NCBI RefSeq assembly: GCF_946480185.1
Contig: NZ_CAMLIG010000018.1
Span: 1 to 64,000 of the forward strand
Direction of reading: 5' to 3'
Length of the DNA: 64,000 nucleotides
Source: an uncultured Pedobacter sp.
GTDB lineage: Bacteria; Bacteroidota; Bacteroidia; Sphingobacteriales; Sphingobacteriaceae
Shown here: positions 17,938 through 26,718 of the stretch, in pieces
How positions within the stretch are numbered: position 1 is the stretch's first letter
Layout of the letters: each line of letters starts with the position of its first letter
The notes under the pieces: generated by a model
The model's database searches: none
What the model was told of the DNA's origin: nothing
Seen by the model: the letters and a program-made list of their open reading frames with translations, nothing else
Translations under genes and position numbers: made by a program

Positions 17938-20190
17938 ATGATAAAAAAGTGTTTCCTATTCATAGCAGTTCTAACCACCACTTATCAGGCGGAAGCCCAA
18001 AAAAAACCGATCGATTATGTAAACGTTTTTATTGGAACTGGGGAAAACGGCAACACTTATCCCGGTGCCCAGGCTCCTTTCGGGATGGTTTCTATCAGCC
18101 CGTCCAATACTTTTAAAGATTATGACGGTACGGATGCCAGACCGGGTTATAAATATGCGCAAACAGAAATCAGAGGTTTTGGTTTAACGCATTTTAGCGG
18201 TGTGGGTTGCCACGCCATGCAAGATTTAATGTTTTTCCCGCTTACGGGCAATTTAAACGTTTCGCCGGTAAATAATCGCGATGCTTATAAAAGTTCCTTC
18301 GCTCATGCTGATGAAAAAGCAAATCCCGGGTATTACGAAGTAAAACTAAAAGATTGCCAAATTAACGCCCGCTTTACTGCTACACAAAGAGCTGGAATTG
18401 GCGAAATTGATTATAACGGAAATGAAAAAGCGCGGATAATCTTTATCCCCACCAACAGCGCAAACGGCATTGCCGATGGAGCGGTAAAAATCGATAAAGA
18501 AAAAAATCAGATTTCTGGTTGGGTTTCTACCGGTGGTTTTTGCTGGAGAGACCCAGCCCATCTTCCCTACAAAATTTATTTTGTGATGGAATTTGACACC
18601 CCAATTTCGGATTTTGGGGTGTGGAAAGGCGAGCAGAAATTTGCAGACAGAGATACCGTATCCGGAAATAATTTTGCCAGTTACATTGGTTTTGCGCAGG
18701 AAACAAAAAAGGTAAAAATACGTACAGCGCTTTCTTTTGTGAGTATGGAAAATGCTTCCCTTAATTTAAACACCGAAATTCCAAATTGGGATTTTGAAAA
18801 TACTTTAAGCAAAGTACAAACAGACTGGTCAAAATATCTCAATAAAATTACAGTTGATGGCGGAACCAGTGATGAAAAATCGACTTTTTACACCGCAATT
18901 TATCACAACTTATTGCAGGCAAATATTTTTGAAGATGTAAACCACGAGTACATTGGTTTTGATGATAAAGTGCATTTAATGGAAAAGGGGAGGAACAAAT
19001 ATGTCAACTTTTCGCTTTGGGATACTTACCGAACCACGGCTTATCTGCAAGCGATGATTGCCCCAAAAGAATCATCGGATATGATCCAATCTTTATTGTT
19101 GGATGCCCAACAAGGCGGTGCTTTGCCCAACTGGAGCATGAACAATGTAGAATATGGGGTAATGAACGGTTATTCGCCATTTGCCTTTGTGGCCAATATG
19201 TATGTCATGGGCGCTAAAAATTTCGACCTCCAAAAAATGAAAGACATGATGAAAAAAGTGTCAATGGATTATTATCCAAATCAAGGTCGCCATGGCTGGA
19301 TGGGAATTGACGATTATAAAAAATTAAGCTACGTTCCGGTTGATAAGCAGGGTTTTGGCGGTTCCATGACGATGGAATATGGTATTGCTGATTATGCTAT
19401 CGCTAAAATCTGCAAGGCATCGCGCGATAAAGAAGCCAATGAATACTATTTAAAACGTTCGCAGAATATTTTTAACCTGTATAATCCAATAACAAAACTA
19501 TTACAGCCCCGAACGGCTGACGGTAAATTTATAACACCTTTTAACAAAACCACCGAAACGGGTTTTAACGAAGGAAACGCCATACAATATTTTTGGAGCG
19601 TACCACACAGCATGAAAAAGCTGATTGAAATCGCTGGCGGAAAGCAATTTATAGAGAACCGGTTAGATACTTTTATGAATAAAATTGAAGTAGGCTGGGC
19701 ACCAGAAAAACCACATTATTGGTTGGGTAACGAGCCTTGCTTCGGCGCAACTTACGTTTATAATTACTTGCAAACACCATGGAAAGCGCAACAGCACAAT
19801 CGGGATATTATAAACAATTACTTTAACAATACGCCAAATGGTTTAACGGGTGATGACGATTCTGGGGCAATGTCGGCACTGTACGTTTTCTCTGCAATGG
19901 GTTTATATCCTTATTTACCCGGCGAATCCGGTTTTATGATTTCTGGTCCGCTGTTTAAAAAAACCACCATCCGTTTAGCAAATGGCAACACCGTTACGGT
20001 AAATGGTAAAAATGCGAAAGCAGAAAACGGCTATATCCAAAACATGAAAATCAACGGCAAAACTTCCACTAATCTATGGCTGGATTGGGATGCAATGCAA
20101 AACGGTGGAACCGTCAACTTTAAAATGGGCGACAAACCGAATAAAAATTGGGGAAATAAAGTGGAGGATGCTCCGCCATCTTATCAGTAA
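17938..20190 (+). CDS. GH92 alpha-mannosidase
   Basis: This 750-residue secreted enzyme (signal peptide ending AEAQ) has a full-length GH92 layout: an N-terminal beta-sandwich beginning VNVFIGTGENGNTYPGA, HFSGVGC, and an (alpha/alpha)6 barrel with FNEGNAIQY (general acid Glu545), GNEPCFGATY and GDDDSGAMSALYVFSAMG (Asp639-641, base region). GH92 enzymes are calcium-dependent exo-alpha-mannosidases acting mainly on alpha-1,2/1,3 linkages of N-glycans and fungal mannans. Its presence beside beta-mannanases suggests the locus also handles alpha-linked mannose. It lies 12 bp before the second GH28 gene. Confidence 0.93.
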   Translation: MIKKCFLFIAVLTTTYQAEAQKKPIDYVNVFIGTGENGNTYPGAQAPFGMVSISPSNTFKDYDGTDARPGYKYAQTEIRGFGLTHFSGVGCHAMQDLMFFPLTGNLNVSPVNNRDAYKSSFAHADEKANPGYYEVKLKDCQINARFTATQRAGIGEIDYNGNEKARIIFIPTNSANGIADGAVKIDKEKNQISGWVSTGGFCWRDPAHLPYKIYFVMEFDTPISDFGVWKGEQKFADRDTVSGNNFASYIGFAQETKKVKIRTALSFVSMENASLNLNTEIPNWDFENTLSKVQTDWSKYLNKITVDGGTSDEKSTFYTAIYHNLLQANIFEDVNHEYIGFDDKVHLMEKGRNKYVNFSLWDTYRTTAYLQAMIAPKESSDMIQSLLLDAQQGGALPNWSMNNVEYGVMNGYSPFAFVANMYVMGAKNFDLQKMKDMMKKVSMDYYPNQGRHGWMGIDDYKKLSYVPVDKQGFGGSMTMEYGIADYAIAKICKASRDKEANEYYLKRSQNIFNLYNPITKLLQPRTADGKFITPFNKTTETGFNEGNAIQYFWSVPHSMKKLIEIAGGKQFIENRLDTFMNKIEVGWAPEKPHYWLGNEPCFGATYVYNYLQTPWKAQQHNRDIINNYFNNTPNGLTGDDDSGAMSALYVFSAMGLYPYLPGESGFMISGPLFKKTTIRLANGNTVTVNGKNAKAENGYIQNMKINGKTSTNLWLDWDAMQNGGTVNFKMGDKPNKNWGNKVEDAPPSYQ

Positions 20191-20201
20191 AAAACAGAAA
20201 T

Positions 20202-21752
20202 ATGAAAACTTTGTTCACGTGTGTTATTTTGTTTTTGGCTTCTAACAGCTTTGCACAAACGTATAATATAAAAAATTATGGAGCGGTAGCTGATGGGAAA
20301 ACCATTAATACCGTTGCTATTCAAAAAGCAATTGACGATTGCTCCGGAAATGGGGGCGGAACGGTTTATGTTCCGTCCGGAAAGTTTGTAACAGGTACAA
20401 TTTCTTTAAAAAGCAATGTTAATTTTTATTTAGAAATTGGCGCAATAATAAAAGGAAGCTCCAATATAAAAGATTATAAAAGCTATCAAAAAGAGCCTTA
20501 CGGTACCAATTATTACGGCATTTTTTATACGCATGATGCACAAAATGTTGCTATTACCGGAAACGGAACCATCGATGGAAATGATAAAGCTTTCTTTGAT
20601 TGGAATACACCAAAAAAAATTGATTCGATCACAAATAGTTATACCCGCCAAAAACAAAATTACAGAAATGTAGTAAGCGGTTTAGGCGACGGACCGGTTA
20701 CACCTTTAGATCCACGCCCGCGTCAAATGATCATATTTGCGCAGTGCAAAAAGGTAAATGTAAAAAAAATAACGCTTACAAATTCAACTTTCTGGACTTT
20801 GCATATTGCAGATTGTGACGGTGTTTTGGTAGATGGTATTCGGTTATGGACAAATATGTTAGTGCCCAATGCAGATGGGATTGATGTGACCAGTAGCTCT
20901 AATGTGATCATCGCCAATTCCGATATTCGGTCGGGCGATGATGCCATAGTTGTTGTGGGTTACGACCATCATTTTGAAATCCCAGGTTACAAAGGAATTA
21001 AAAAAGATTGCGAAAATATCGCGATTAGCAACTGTAATCTACAATCAAACTCCAGTGCTATCAGGATTGGCTTTTTAGACCAAAACAACGTTAAAAATAT
21101 CCAGATTAACAACGTAAACATTACCAACTCAAACCGGGGAATAGGCATATTTTTAAGAGACCGCGGAAATGTAGAAAACATCAATATCTCTAATGTTTAT
21201 ATCCAAACAAAATTAAGCACCGGCGATTGGTGGGGAAACGGCGAACCTATCCACATTTCGGCAATTCGCGGTAATCCGGATGCTAAACTAGGAAAAATAA
21301 AAAATGTAAATTTCAGCAACATCATCTGCGAAGGCGAAAACGGAATTTTGGTTTACGGTACGGATGAAAGCAGAATAGAAAACCTTTCATTTAAAGACAT
21401 CACTTTTAAAATTATCGATAGTAAACTGAATGCCGTTGCCGGAGGAAATGTGGATTTAAGGGCGCAGTTAGACCCAAAGAAACAAATTTTTGCTCAGGAT
21501 ATTCCAGGTTTATATGCTCAAAAAGTAGATGGCTTAAAAATAGAAGATTTTACATTGGAATGGATGCCAAACCTTCCAACGTTTTTTACAAACGCAGTTG
21601 TTGTAAATGATTTTAAAAGCTTATCCATTACCAGCTTCCGCGGAAAAGCTTCTCCGTCAAATAAATTACTAAAGCCCATTAGTTTAAAAAATGGGAACGG
21701 ATTTTTTACGGATGTGCAAAGCAGTAAAGTGGTCAAACAAAATGTAAAATAA
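20202..21752 (+). CDS. GH28-family beta-helix hydrolase, second copy
   Basis: This 516-residue secreted protein (signal peptide ending SFAQ) has the opening YNIKNYGAVADGKTINTVAI and GH28 Asp motifs NADGIDVT (Asp225) and SGDDAIVV (Asp246, Asp247). As in the GH28 at 12213, the classical GHG histidine motif is replaced (SSAIRIGFLDQNN). The two copies are only moderately similar, so they are old paralogues rather than a recent duplication. It is translated in a tight run with GH92 upstream (12 bp) and GH26 downstream (6 bp). It probably removes an acidic or deoxy sugar; the substrate is unknown. Confidence 0.8.
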   Translation: MKTLFTCVILFLASNSFAQTYNIKNYGAVADGKTINTVAIQKAIDDCSGNGGGTVYVPSGKFVTGTISLKSNVNFYLEIGAIIKGSSNIKDYKSYQKEPYGTNYYGIFYTHDAQNVAITGNGTIDGNDKAFFDWNTPKKIDSITNSYTRQKQNYRNVVSGLGDGPVTPLDPRPRQMIIFAQCKKVNVKKITLTNSTFWTLHIADCDGVLVDGIRLWTNMLVPNADGIDVTSSSNVIIANSDIRSGDDAIVVVGYDHHFEIPGYKGIKKDCENIAISNCNLQSNSSAIRIGFLDQNNVKNIQINNVNITNSNRGIGIFLRDRGNVENINISNVYIQTKLSTGDWWGNGEPIHISAIRGNPDAKLGKIKNVNFSNIICEGENGILVYGTDESRIENLSFKDITFKIIDSKLNAVAGGNVDLRAQLDPKKQIFAQDIPGLYAQKVDGLKIEDFTLEWMPNLPTFFTNAVVVNDFKSLSITSFRGKASPSNKLLKPISLKNGNGFFTDVQSSKVVKQNVK

Positions 21753-21757
21753 ATTTA

Positions 21758-22783
21758 ATGAGGAATTGTTTGGTAGCGGTGTTTTGTTTGCTCATTTGTA
21801 GTTATAAAACAAGTGCCCAGCAGGTTTTACCAGTTAACAAAAACGCAAGCAAAGAAACCAGGGATTTATTAAAATACCTGTATCAAATAAACGGGAAAAA
21901 GACCCTTTATGGCATGCACAATATCATTGGCGGAATGTCAAAAGCTGCCGATAGCATTTATACAGTTACCGGTAAATACCCCGCAATATGGGGAGGAGAT
22001 TTTGGCTTTGCCGATGAGAACCACGACATCGACAACATTAAATACCGCCCTTTACTGGTTCCAGAAATTAAGAAGCAATATGCCAGAGGTGCAATCATTG
22101 TGCTATCTTACCATCAGGCAAATCCTGCTTTGGGCGAGCCAACTCCTTTCAAGGGCGGAATCATCAGCCAGTTAACGGATGAACAATGGACAGAACTGAC
22201 CACGCTGGGCACACCGCTATACAAAAAATGGACGGCCCAAATGGATTTAATTGCCGTTTATTTTAAGGAATTACAGGAAGCTAAAATCCCTGTAATTTTT
22301 AGGCCTTATCACGAAATGAACGGCAACTGGTTTTGGTGGGGACACCGGAAAGGCGAGGATGGTTTTAAAGCATTATGGCGTCAGCTTTATGATTATTACA
22401 CCAACCATCATCACTTAAATAACATTCTTTGGGCCTGGACACCCGACAAACCTTGGGATGATGTTGCGGATTATTATCCTACTGGCAATACTGTTGACAT
22501 TTTAGGTTGCGATATTTATCCGATGAAAGATTCTACAACCGTTTACCCGCAAGCATTTTACGATAGAATGTTGAAATTGGCGAACGGAAAACCATTAGCT
22601 TTAACAGAAAACAGCGTTTTGCCAAGTAAAAGATTGCTAAAAAATCAGCCATGGGTTTGGATGATGAGCTGGGGAAAAATGGTTTTCAATGCCAATACAA
22701 AGCAAGAAATCATAGAAGGTTTGGATTCAAAACAGATGCTGATGCTGAATGAACTTCCACGAAAAATTAGAAAACATAAGTGA
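21758..22783 (+). CDS. GH26 beta-mannanase, third copy, secreted
   Basis: This shorter 341-residue GH26 enzyme has a signal peptide ending TSAQ. Motifs are KTLYGMHNIIGG, IWGGDFGFA, IVLSYHQANP, FRPYHEMNGNWFWWG with acid/base Glu186, and ALTENSVLPS with nucleophile Glu284. The nucleophile motif TENS differs from the TETG of the other two copies, so this one belongs to another GH26 branch and may have different product specificity. It lies 6 bp after GH28 and 7 bp before the propeller enzyme gene. Confidence 0.88.
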   Translation: MRNCLVAVFCLLICSYKTSAQQVLPVNKNASKETRDLLKYLYQINGKKTLYGMHNIIGGMSKAADSIYTVTGKYPAIWGGDFGFADENHDIDNIKYRPLLVPEIKKQYARGAIIVLSYHQANPALGEPTPFKGGIISQLTDEQWTELTTLGTPLYKKWTAQMDLIAVYFKELQEAKIPVIFRPYHEMNGNWFWWGHRKGEDGFKALWRQLYDYYTNHHHLNNILWAWTPDKPWDDVADYYPTGNTVDILGCDIYPMKDSTTVYPQAFYDRMLKLANGKPLALTENSVLPSKRLLKNQPWVWMMSWGKMVFNANTKQEIIEGLDSKQMLMLNELPRKIRKHK

Positions 22784-22790
22784 TACCGCC

Positions 22791-23768
22791 ATGAATAAAT
22801 TAATAAAAGTTTTTTGCTTTATTTTCCTTTTACTAAGCTCAACTCAAGTTTTTGCACAAAAAAACTTTTTAAAAAGCCTTAAATCTCCCATCATTTTTAA
22901 AGGAAATGATTCGATAGCTTACCGTGACCCAGCGGTTTTGTTTCACGATAAAACAATGTATCTCTTTTTTACATTAGTGCGTACGGAAGCAGGGTATGTG
23001 TATTCTTACACCGCCATGAGCAAATCCAAGGATTTAAAAAACTGGTCGCCAATAAAAATCATCTCGCCCAGAGATATGTCCCTGAATTTTTCAAGCCCGG
23101 GAAATGTGATAAAATTTAATAACGAATGGGTTTTATGCCTACAAACTTATCCCCGCCCAAATTATAAGGTTAGCCAAATGCCCCGTTTTGGAAGTGGCGA
23201 TGCCCGTTTGTACCTTATGCGCAGTAAAGATTTAGAAAACTGGAGTACACCCGAGATTATGAAAGTTAAAGGCCCAGAAGTGTCTTTTAAAGACATGGGT
23301 CGGATGATTGATCCTTATTTGCTGGAAGATAAAAATGAACTCGGAAAATGGTGGTGTTTTTATAAACAGAATGGCGTAAGCATGTCTTACAGTTACGATT
23401 TGCGTAAATGGAACTTTGTTGGTTATACCGAATCTGGTGAAAATACTTCTGTTTTGCATGAAAATGGAGAATATATTTTATTCCATTCGCTTAAAAATGG
23501 TATTGGCATCAAAAAATCAAAAGACCTAAAAACTTGGGAAGATTGGGGTAATTTGATTACCCTTGGACAAAAAAATTGGGACTGGGCAAAAGGGAGAATT
23601 ACAGCAGGAACTGTAATCAACTTAAAAAACAATAAACATTTTGGGAAATACGTAATGTTTTTCCACGGCTCTGGACCAAAAACCGAAGAAGAAGGAGATT
23701 TTGATAAAAATGCTTCCATCGGGATAGCGTGGAGCGATGATTTAACAAATTGGAATTGGCCTAAATAA
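22791..23768 (+). CDS. Five-bladed beta-propeller glycosidase-like protein (GH43/GH117-related)
   Basis: This 325-residue secreted protein has a signal peptide ending VFAQ. The start at 22791 is preferred to the in-frame ATG at 22749 because it avoids a 35-bp overlap with GH26 and gives a normal signal peptide. YRDPAVLFHDKTMYLFF, SKDLKNWSP, SKDLENWSTP and a conserved DMGRMIDPYLLED mark propeller blades with acidic residues of the GH43-like fold. It could be a GH43, a GH117-like enzyme or an uncharacterised relative. No binding module is attached. It lies 10 bp before the next GH43 gene. Exact family and substrate are not determinable by eye. Confidence 0.6.
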   Translation: MNKLIKVFCFIFLLLSSTQVFAQKNFLKSLKSPIIFKGNDSIAYRDPAVLFHDKTMYLFFTLVRTEAGYVYSYTAMSKSKDLKNWSPIKIISPRDMSLNFSSPGNVIKFNNEWVLCLQTYPRPNYKVSQMPRFGSGDARLYLMRSKDLENWSTPEIMKVKGPEVSFKDMGRMIDPYLLEDKNELGKWWCFYKQNGVSMSYSYDLRKWNFVGYTESGENTSVLHENGEYILFHSLKNGIGIKKSKDLKTWEDWGNLITLGQKNWDWAKGRITAGTVINLKNNKHFGKYVMFFHGSGPKTEEEGDFDKNASIGIAWSDDLTNWNWPK

Positions 23769-23777
23769 ACGAAAGAT

Positions 23778-25238
23778 ATGAGTTTAAAAATCTTTAAAAA
23801 CCAATTGCTAACAGCCATTATTTTGGCAATTGCTTTTAACAGCTTTGCACAAAACCCAGATCAGTCTGTAATCAATTTATGGACTAAAAAGGATTTGAAA
23901 TTTGATAGCCCAAAAACCGGAAACCCGTTGTTGCAGGGCTATTTTGCCGATCCTACAATTATTGAAAGCAAGGGCACATTTTACATTTACGCTACCAGCG
24001 ATATGCCAAGTTGGAACGATATTACAAAGCTTGCAGTTTGGACTTCTACAGATTTTGTGAACTGGAAATGCGATTACTTGAACTGGCCTACTAAAGAACA
24101 ATGCGTAAGTAATACTGGAACACCTTCAGGTGTTTGGGCACCAAGCTTAATTAAATCGCCGAATGGCAAGTTTTACATGTATGTAACTGTTGGTCAAGAG
24201 ATTTGGGTTGGCGTTGCCAATAGCCCGATCGGACCATGGAAAAATGCTAAAGCAGATAATACTCCGCTGGTACGTCACAAAGAATATTATTATGTGGAAA
24301 CCATTGATGCAGAATGTTTTGTGGATGATGATGGGCAGGCATATCTTTATTGGGGTTCTTCTGATAGCGGACGTGATATTGAAGGCAGATGTTTGGGCGT
24401 AAAACTAAATGCAGATATGATTTCGTTTGCCGAAATGCCAAAAGATGTAACTCCTCCGCATTATTTTGAAGGACCGTACATGTTTAAAAAGAATGGCGAA
24501 TATTATTTTTCTTATTCGTGGGGGAAAACTTGGGACGAAACTTATCAAATTCGTTATGCCACCGGTCCCACACCTTTTGGGCCTTGGAAAGAAGGAATGG
24601 TGCGCCCCATTTTAAGTACAGATGATGGCGACAATAAAATTAAATCAACCGGGCACCATACCGTTTTAAAATTCAATGATAAATATTACATCGTTTATCA
24701 CCGTTTTAATACTTTAGATAAGTACGATATTTCTCAAAAACTGCGACAGGTAGCCGTTGACGAATTAAATTTTAACCCAGATGGTTCTTTACAAAGAGTA
24801 GTTACTACACATAGGGGAGTTGGCACTTTACAATCGGTTAAAACGGAACCTAACTTGGCTTTTGGAGCTAAAGTTACAAGTTCCAGTGATTTAGATACCG
24901 TAGTAACCAAAGCAAAATTTGCAGTAGATGAAAACAACGGAACACTTTGGATTGGCGGAAAATATGCGCAAGAATGGCTTCAGTTAGATTTAGGGGAAGT
25001 AAAATTGTTTAACCAAATTCAGCTTTTTACCGAATTTCCCATCAAAGCCTATCAGTATAAAATTGAAGTTTCTGAAGATCATAAAATTTGGAAACTAGCT
25101 GATGACCAGTGGGAAAATACCAAAATTGGATCGCCTATAGTAAGTTCGTTAAAATATAAAGCTAGGTATATCCGCGTTATTTTAAGAAACGAAAAACAGA
25201 ATACAAGACCAGGGATTTGGGAGGTTAAGGTTTATTAA
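23778..25238 (+). CDS. GH43-family hydrolase with C-terminal F5/8 type C domain, second copy
   Basis: This 486-residue secreted enzyme (signal peptide ending SFAQ) has the catalytic base in GYFADPTII (Asp58), a modulator region DAECFVDDDGQAYLYWG, and the general acid in HYFEGPYMF (Glu231). A C-terminal discoidin/CBM32-like domain (about 355-486) ends RPGIWEVKVY, matching the end of the GH43 at 16574. Likely activity is exo-removal of arabinose, xylose or galactose. A 78-bp stretch of this gene (24092-24169) has a diverged copy 2268 bp downstream at the end of the GH5-like gene. It is 31 bp before that gene. Confidence 0.85.
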   Translation: MSLKIFKNQLLTAIILAIAFNSFAQNPDQSVINLWTKKDLKFDSPKTGNPLLQGYFADPTIIESKGTFYIYATSDMPSWNDITKLAVWTSTDFVNWKCDYLNWPTKEQCVSNTGTPSGVWAPSLIKSPNGKFYMYVTVGQEIWVGVANSPIGPWKNAKADNTPLVRHKEYYYVETIDAECFVDDDGQAYLYWGSSDSGRDIEGRCLGVKLNADMISFAEMPKDVTPPHYFEGPYMFKKNGEYYFSYSWGKTWDETYQIRYATGPTPFGPWKEGMVRPILSTDDGDNKIKSTGHHTVLKFNDKYYIVYHRFNTLDKYDISQKLRQVAVDELNFNPDGSLQRVVTTHRGVGTLQSVKTEPNLAFGAKVTSSSDLDTVVTKAKFAVDENNGTLWIGGKYAQEWLQLDLGEVKLFNQIQLFTEFPIKAYQYKIEVSEDHKIWKLADDQWENTKIGSPIVSSLKYKARYIRVILRNEKQNTRPGIWEVKVY

Positions 25239-25268
25239 ATTTATCCATCAATCCTTAATGAAAAAGAC

Positions 25269-26372
25269 ATGAAGATTACCATAAAAATATTGTCCATACT
25301 ATTATTAGCGAACGTATTAATGTCCGCTTGTAGCCCAAAAGTTGCTAAAAATCAAAAGCCCAGAGAAAAATGGACGGTTGAGCAGGCAAACAATTGGTAT
25401 AAGCAGTGGGGCTGGTTACGTGGAGCAAATTTTATTCCAAGTACTGCTATTAATCAGTTAGAAATGTGGCAGGCAGCAACTTTTGATCCTGCGACTATCG
25501 ATAGAGAATTAGGGTATGCAGAAGGCATCGGCATGAATTCCATGCGGGTTTACTTGCATCATATCGCTTGGCAACAAGATCCAAAAGGGTTTAAAAAAAG
25601 TGTTAATCAATATTTAGCTATAGCTGATAAGCATCAAATTTCTACAATTTTGGTTTTTTTTGACGATTGCTGGAACGCAGAATATAAAGCAGGTAAACAA
25701 CCTGCACCAAAACCCGGAATCCACAATTCGGGCTGGTTAAAAGATCCCGGAAATAGAATTTACAGAGAACCAAAATTGACAAACACTTTAGAAACCTATG
25801 TAAAAGATGTTTTGACCTCGTTTAAAAACGACAAACGTATTGTAATGTGGGATTTGTACAACGAACCGGGCGGACAAGGAATTGGAAATAAAAGTATGCC
25901 TTTATTGCAAAAAGTATTCGCTTGGGCCAGAACAATTAATCCTTCGCAACCATTAACCGCCGGCGTTTGGAACTGGGATTTAAAAGAACTTTCGGCATGG
26001 CAGATTACTAATTCAGACGTGGTAACTTATCATAATTATGGCAATGAGGTGGACCATCAGAAAACCATTGATGCTTTCAAAAACAAATACAAAGGGCCGC
26101 TTATTTGTACCGAATACATGGCCAGAAACAACGGAAGCAAGTTTTTTAACATTATGCCTATCCTAAAAAAACAAAATATTGGCGCGTACAACTGGGGCTT
26201 AGTAGCCGGAAAAACAAATACCGTTTATAAATGGGACACGCCAATACCATCCGGCGAAGAACCTGAAATTTGGTTTCATGATATTTTTAGAAAAGACGGA
26301 ACCCCTTACAGCCAGGCAGAAGTAGATTTGATTAAAAGCCTATCACTTCAACTGTCCAATAAAGAACAATGA
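25269..26372 (+). CDS. GH5-like clan GH-A glycosidase, lipoprotein
   Basis: This 367-residue TIM-barrel lipoprotein (Cys21, LMSAC) has LRGANFIPSTAIN near the N-terminus, DLYNEPGGQ with acid/base Glu199 and ICTEYMAR with nucleophile Glu282, the two-glutamate layout of clan GH-A retaining enzymes. No acidic surface-export signal follows the Cys, so a periplasm-facing anchor is likely. The last three codons before the stop (KEQ) lie inside a 78-bp stretch copied from the GH43 gene, and the copy supplies the stop codon, so the native C-terminus may have been replaced. Substrate is unknown; such proteins are often labelled cellulase-like or 1,4-beta-xylanase. Confidence 0.75.
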   Translation: MKITIKILSILLLANVLMSACSPKVAKNQKPREKWTVEQANNWYKQWGWLRGANFIPSTAINQLEMWQAATFDPATIDRELGYAEGIGMNSMRVYLHHIAWQQDPKGFKKSVNQYLAIADKHQISTILVFFDDCWNAEYKAGKQPAPKPGIHNSGWLKDPGNRIYREPKLTNTLETYVKDVLTSFKNDKRIVMWDLYNEPGGQGIGNKSMPLLQKVFAWARTINPSQPLTAGVWNWDLKELSAWQITNSDVVTYHNYGNEVDHQKTIDAFKNKYKGPLICTEYMARNNGSKFFNIMPILKKQNIGAYNWGLVAGKTNTVYKWDTPIPSGEEPEIWFHDIFRKDGTPYSQAEVDLIKSLSLQLSNKEQ

Positions 26373-26437
26373 GTTAGTAATACTGGAACACCTTCAGGCG
26401 TTTGGGCATCAAGCTTAACTTGAACGCCGAATGACAA
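26360..26437 (+). repeat. 78-bp diverged copy of a GH43 gene segment (gene remnant)
   Basis: This stretch aligns without gaps to 24092-24169 in the GH43 gene at an offset of 2268 bp, with about 9 mismatches (roughly 88% identity). The codon frame matches that of GH43. The copy has in-frame stops, starting with the TGA that ends the GH5-like gene. It is a decayed piece of a GH43 gene, left by deletion of a second copy or by a short duplication. Confidence 0.85.
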
Positions 26438-26665
26438 ATGATATTTTTTTTTCATACTTCTTTTGTCTATCAACTTCTTTTAAACCGAATAATTATTTAT
26501 ATTTCTTATGTTCTCCTAGTGAAATTTTTCCGTTTGTACAAAGCAAAATGAAACTTCATTTCCCAATTTTAAAAATTGTCTGGACAGTGAAGTTTATAAA
26601 CAAAAAATTGAATGAAATATAGTTTTTGGACTGAACTGATAAAATACGTATCTATTTAAAATTAA

Positions 26666-26697
26666 AAAACAGGGAAACATTTCTGCTTCCCTGTTTT
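26666..26697. terminator. Bidirectional intrinsic terminator between convergent genes
   Basis: An 11-bp perfect stem (AAAACAGGGAA at 26666-26676, TTCCCTGTTTT at 26687-26697) with a 10-nt loop has A-rich left and T-rich right flanks. It lies between the GH5-like gene (plus) and the beta-helix gene (minus). The 26438-26665 stretch before it holds only a short hydrophobic reading frame with no support as a gene. Confidence 0.85.
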
Positions 26698-26718
26698 CCT
26701 TAAATAAATCACCAAGAG

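Noticed and set aside
23423..23818. 131-codon minus-strand open frame
   Set aside because: Antisense overlap of two plus-strand genes with strong motifs and a 10-bp junction; not credible.
26431..26622. 63-codon plus-strand open frame after the GH5-like gene
   Set aside because: It begins within the decayed GH43 copy, is Phe/Ser-rich, and has no family or start signal.
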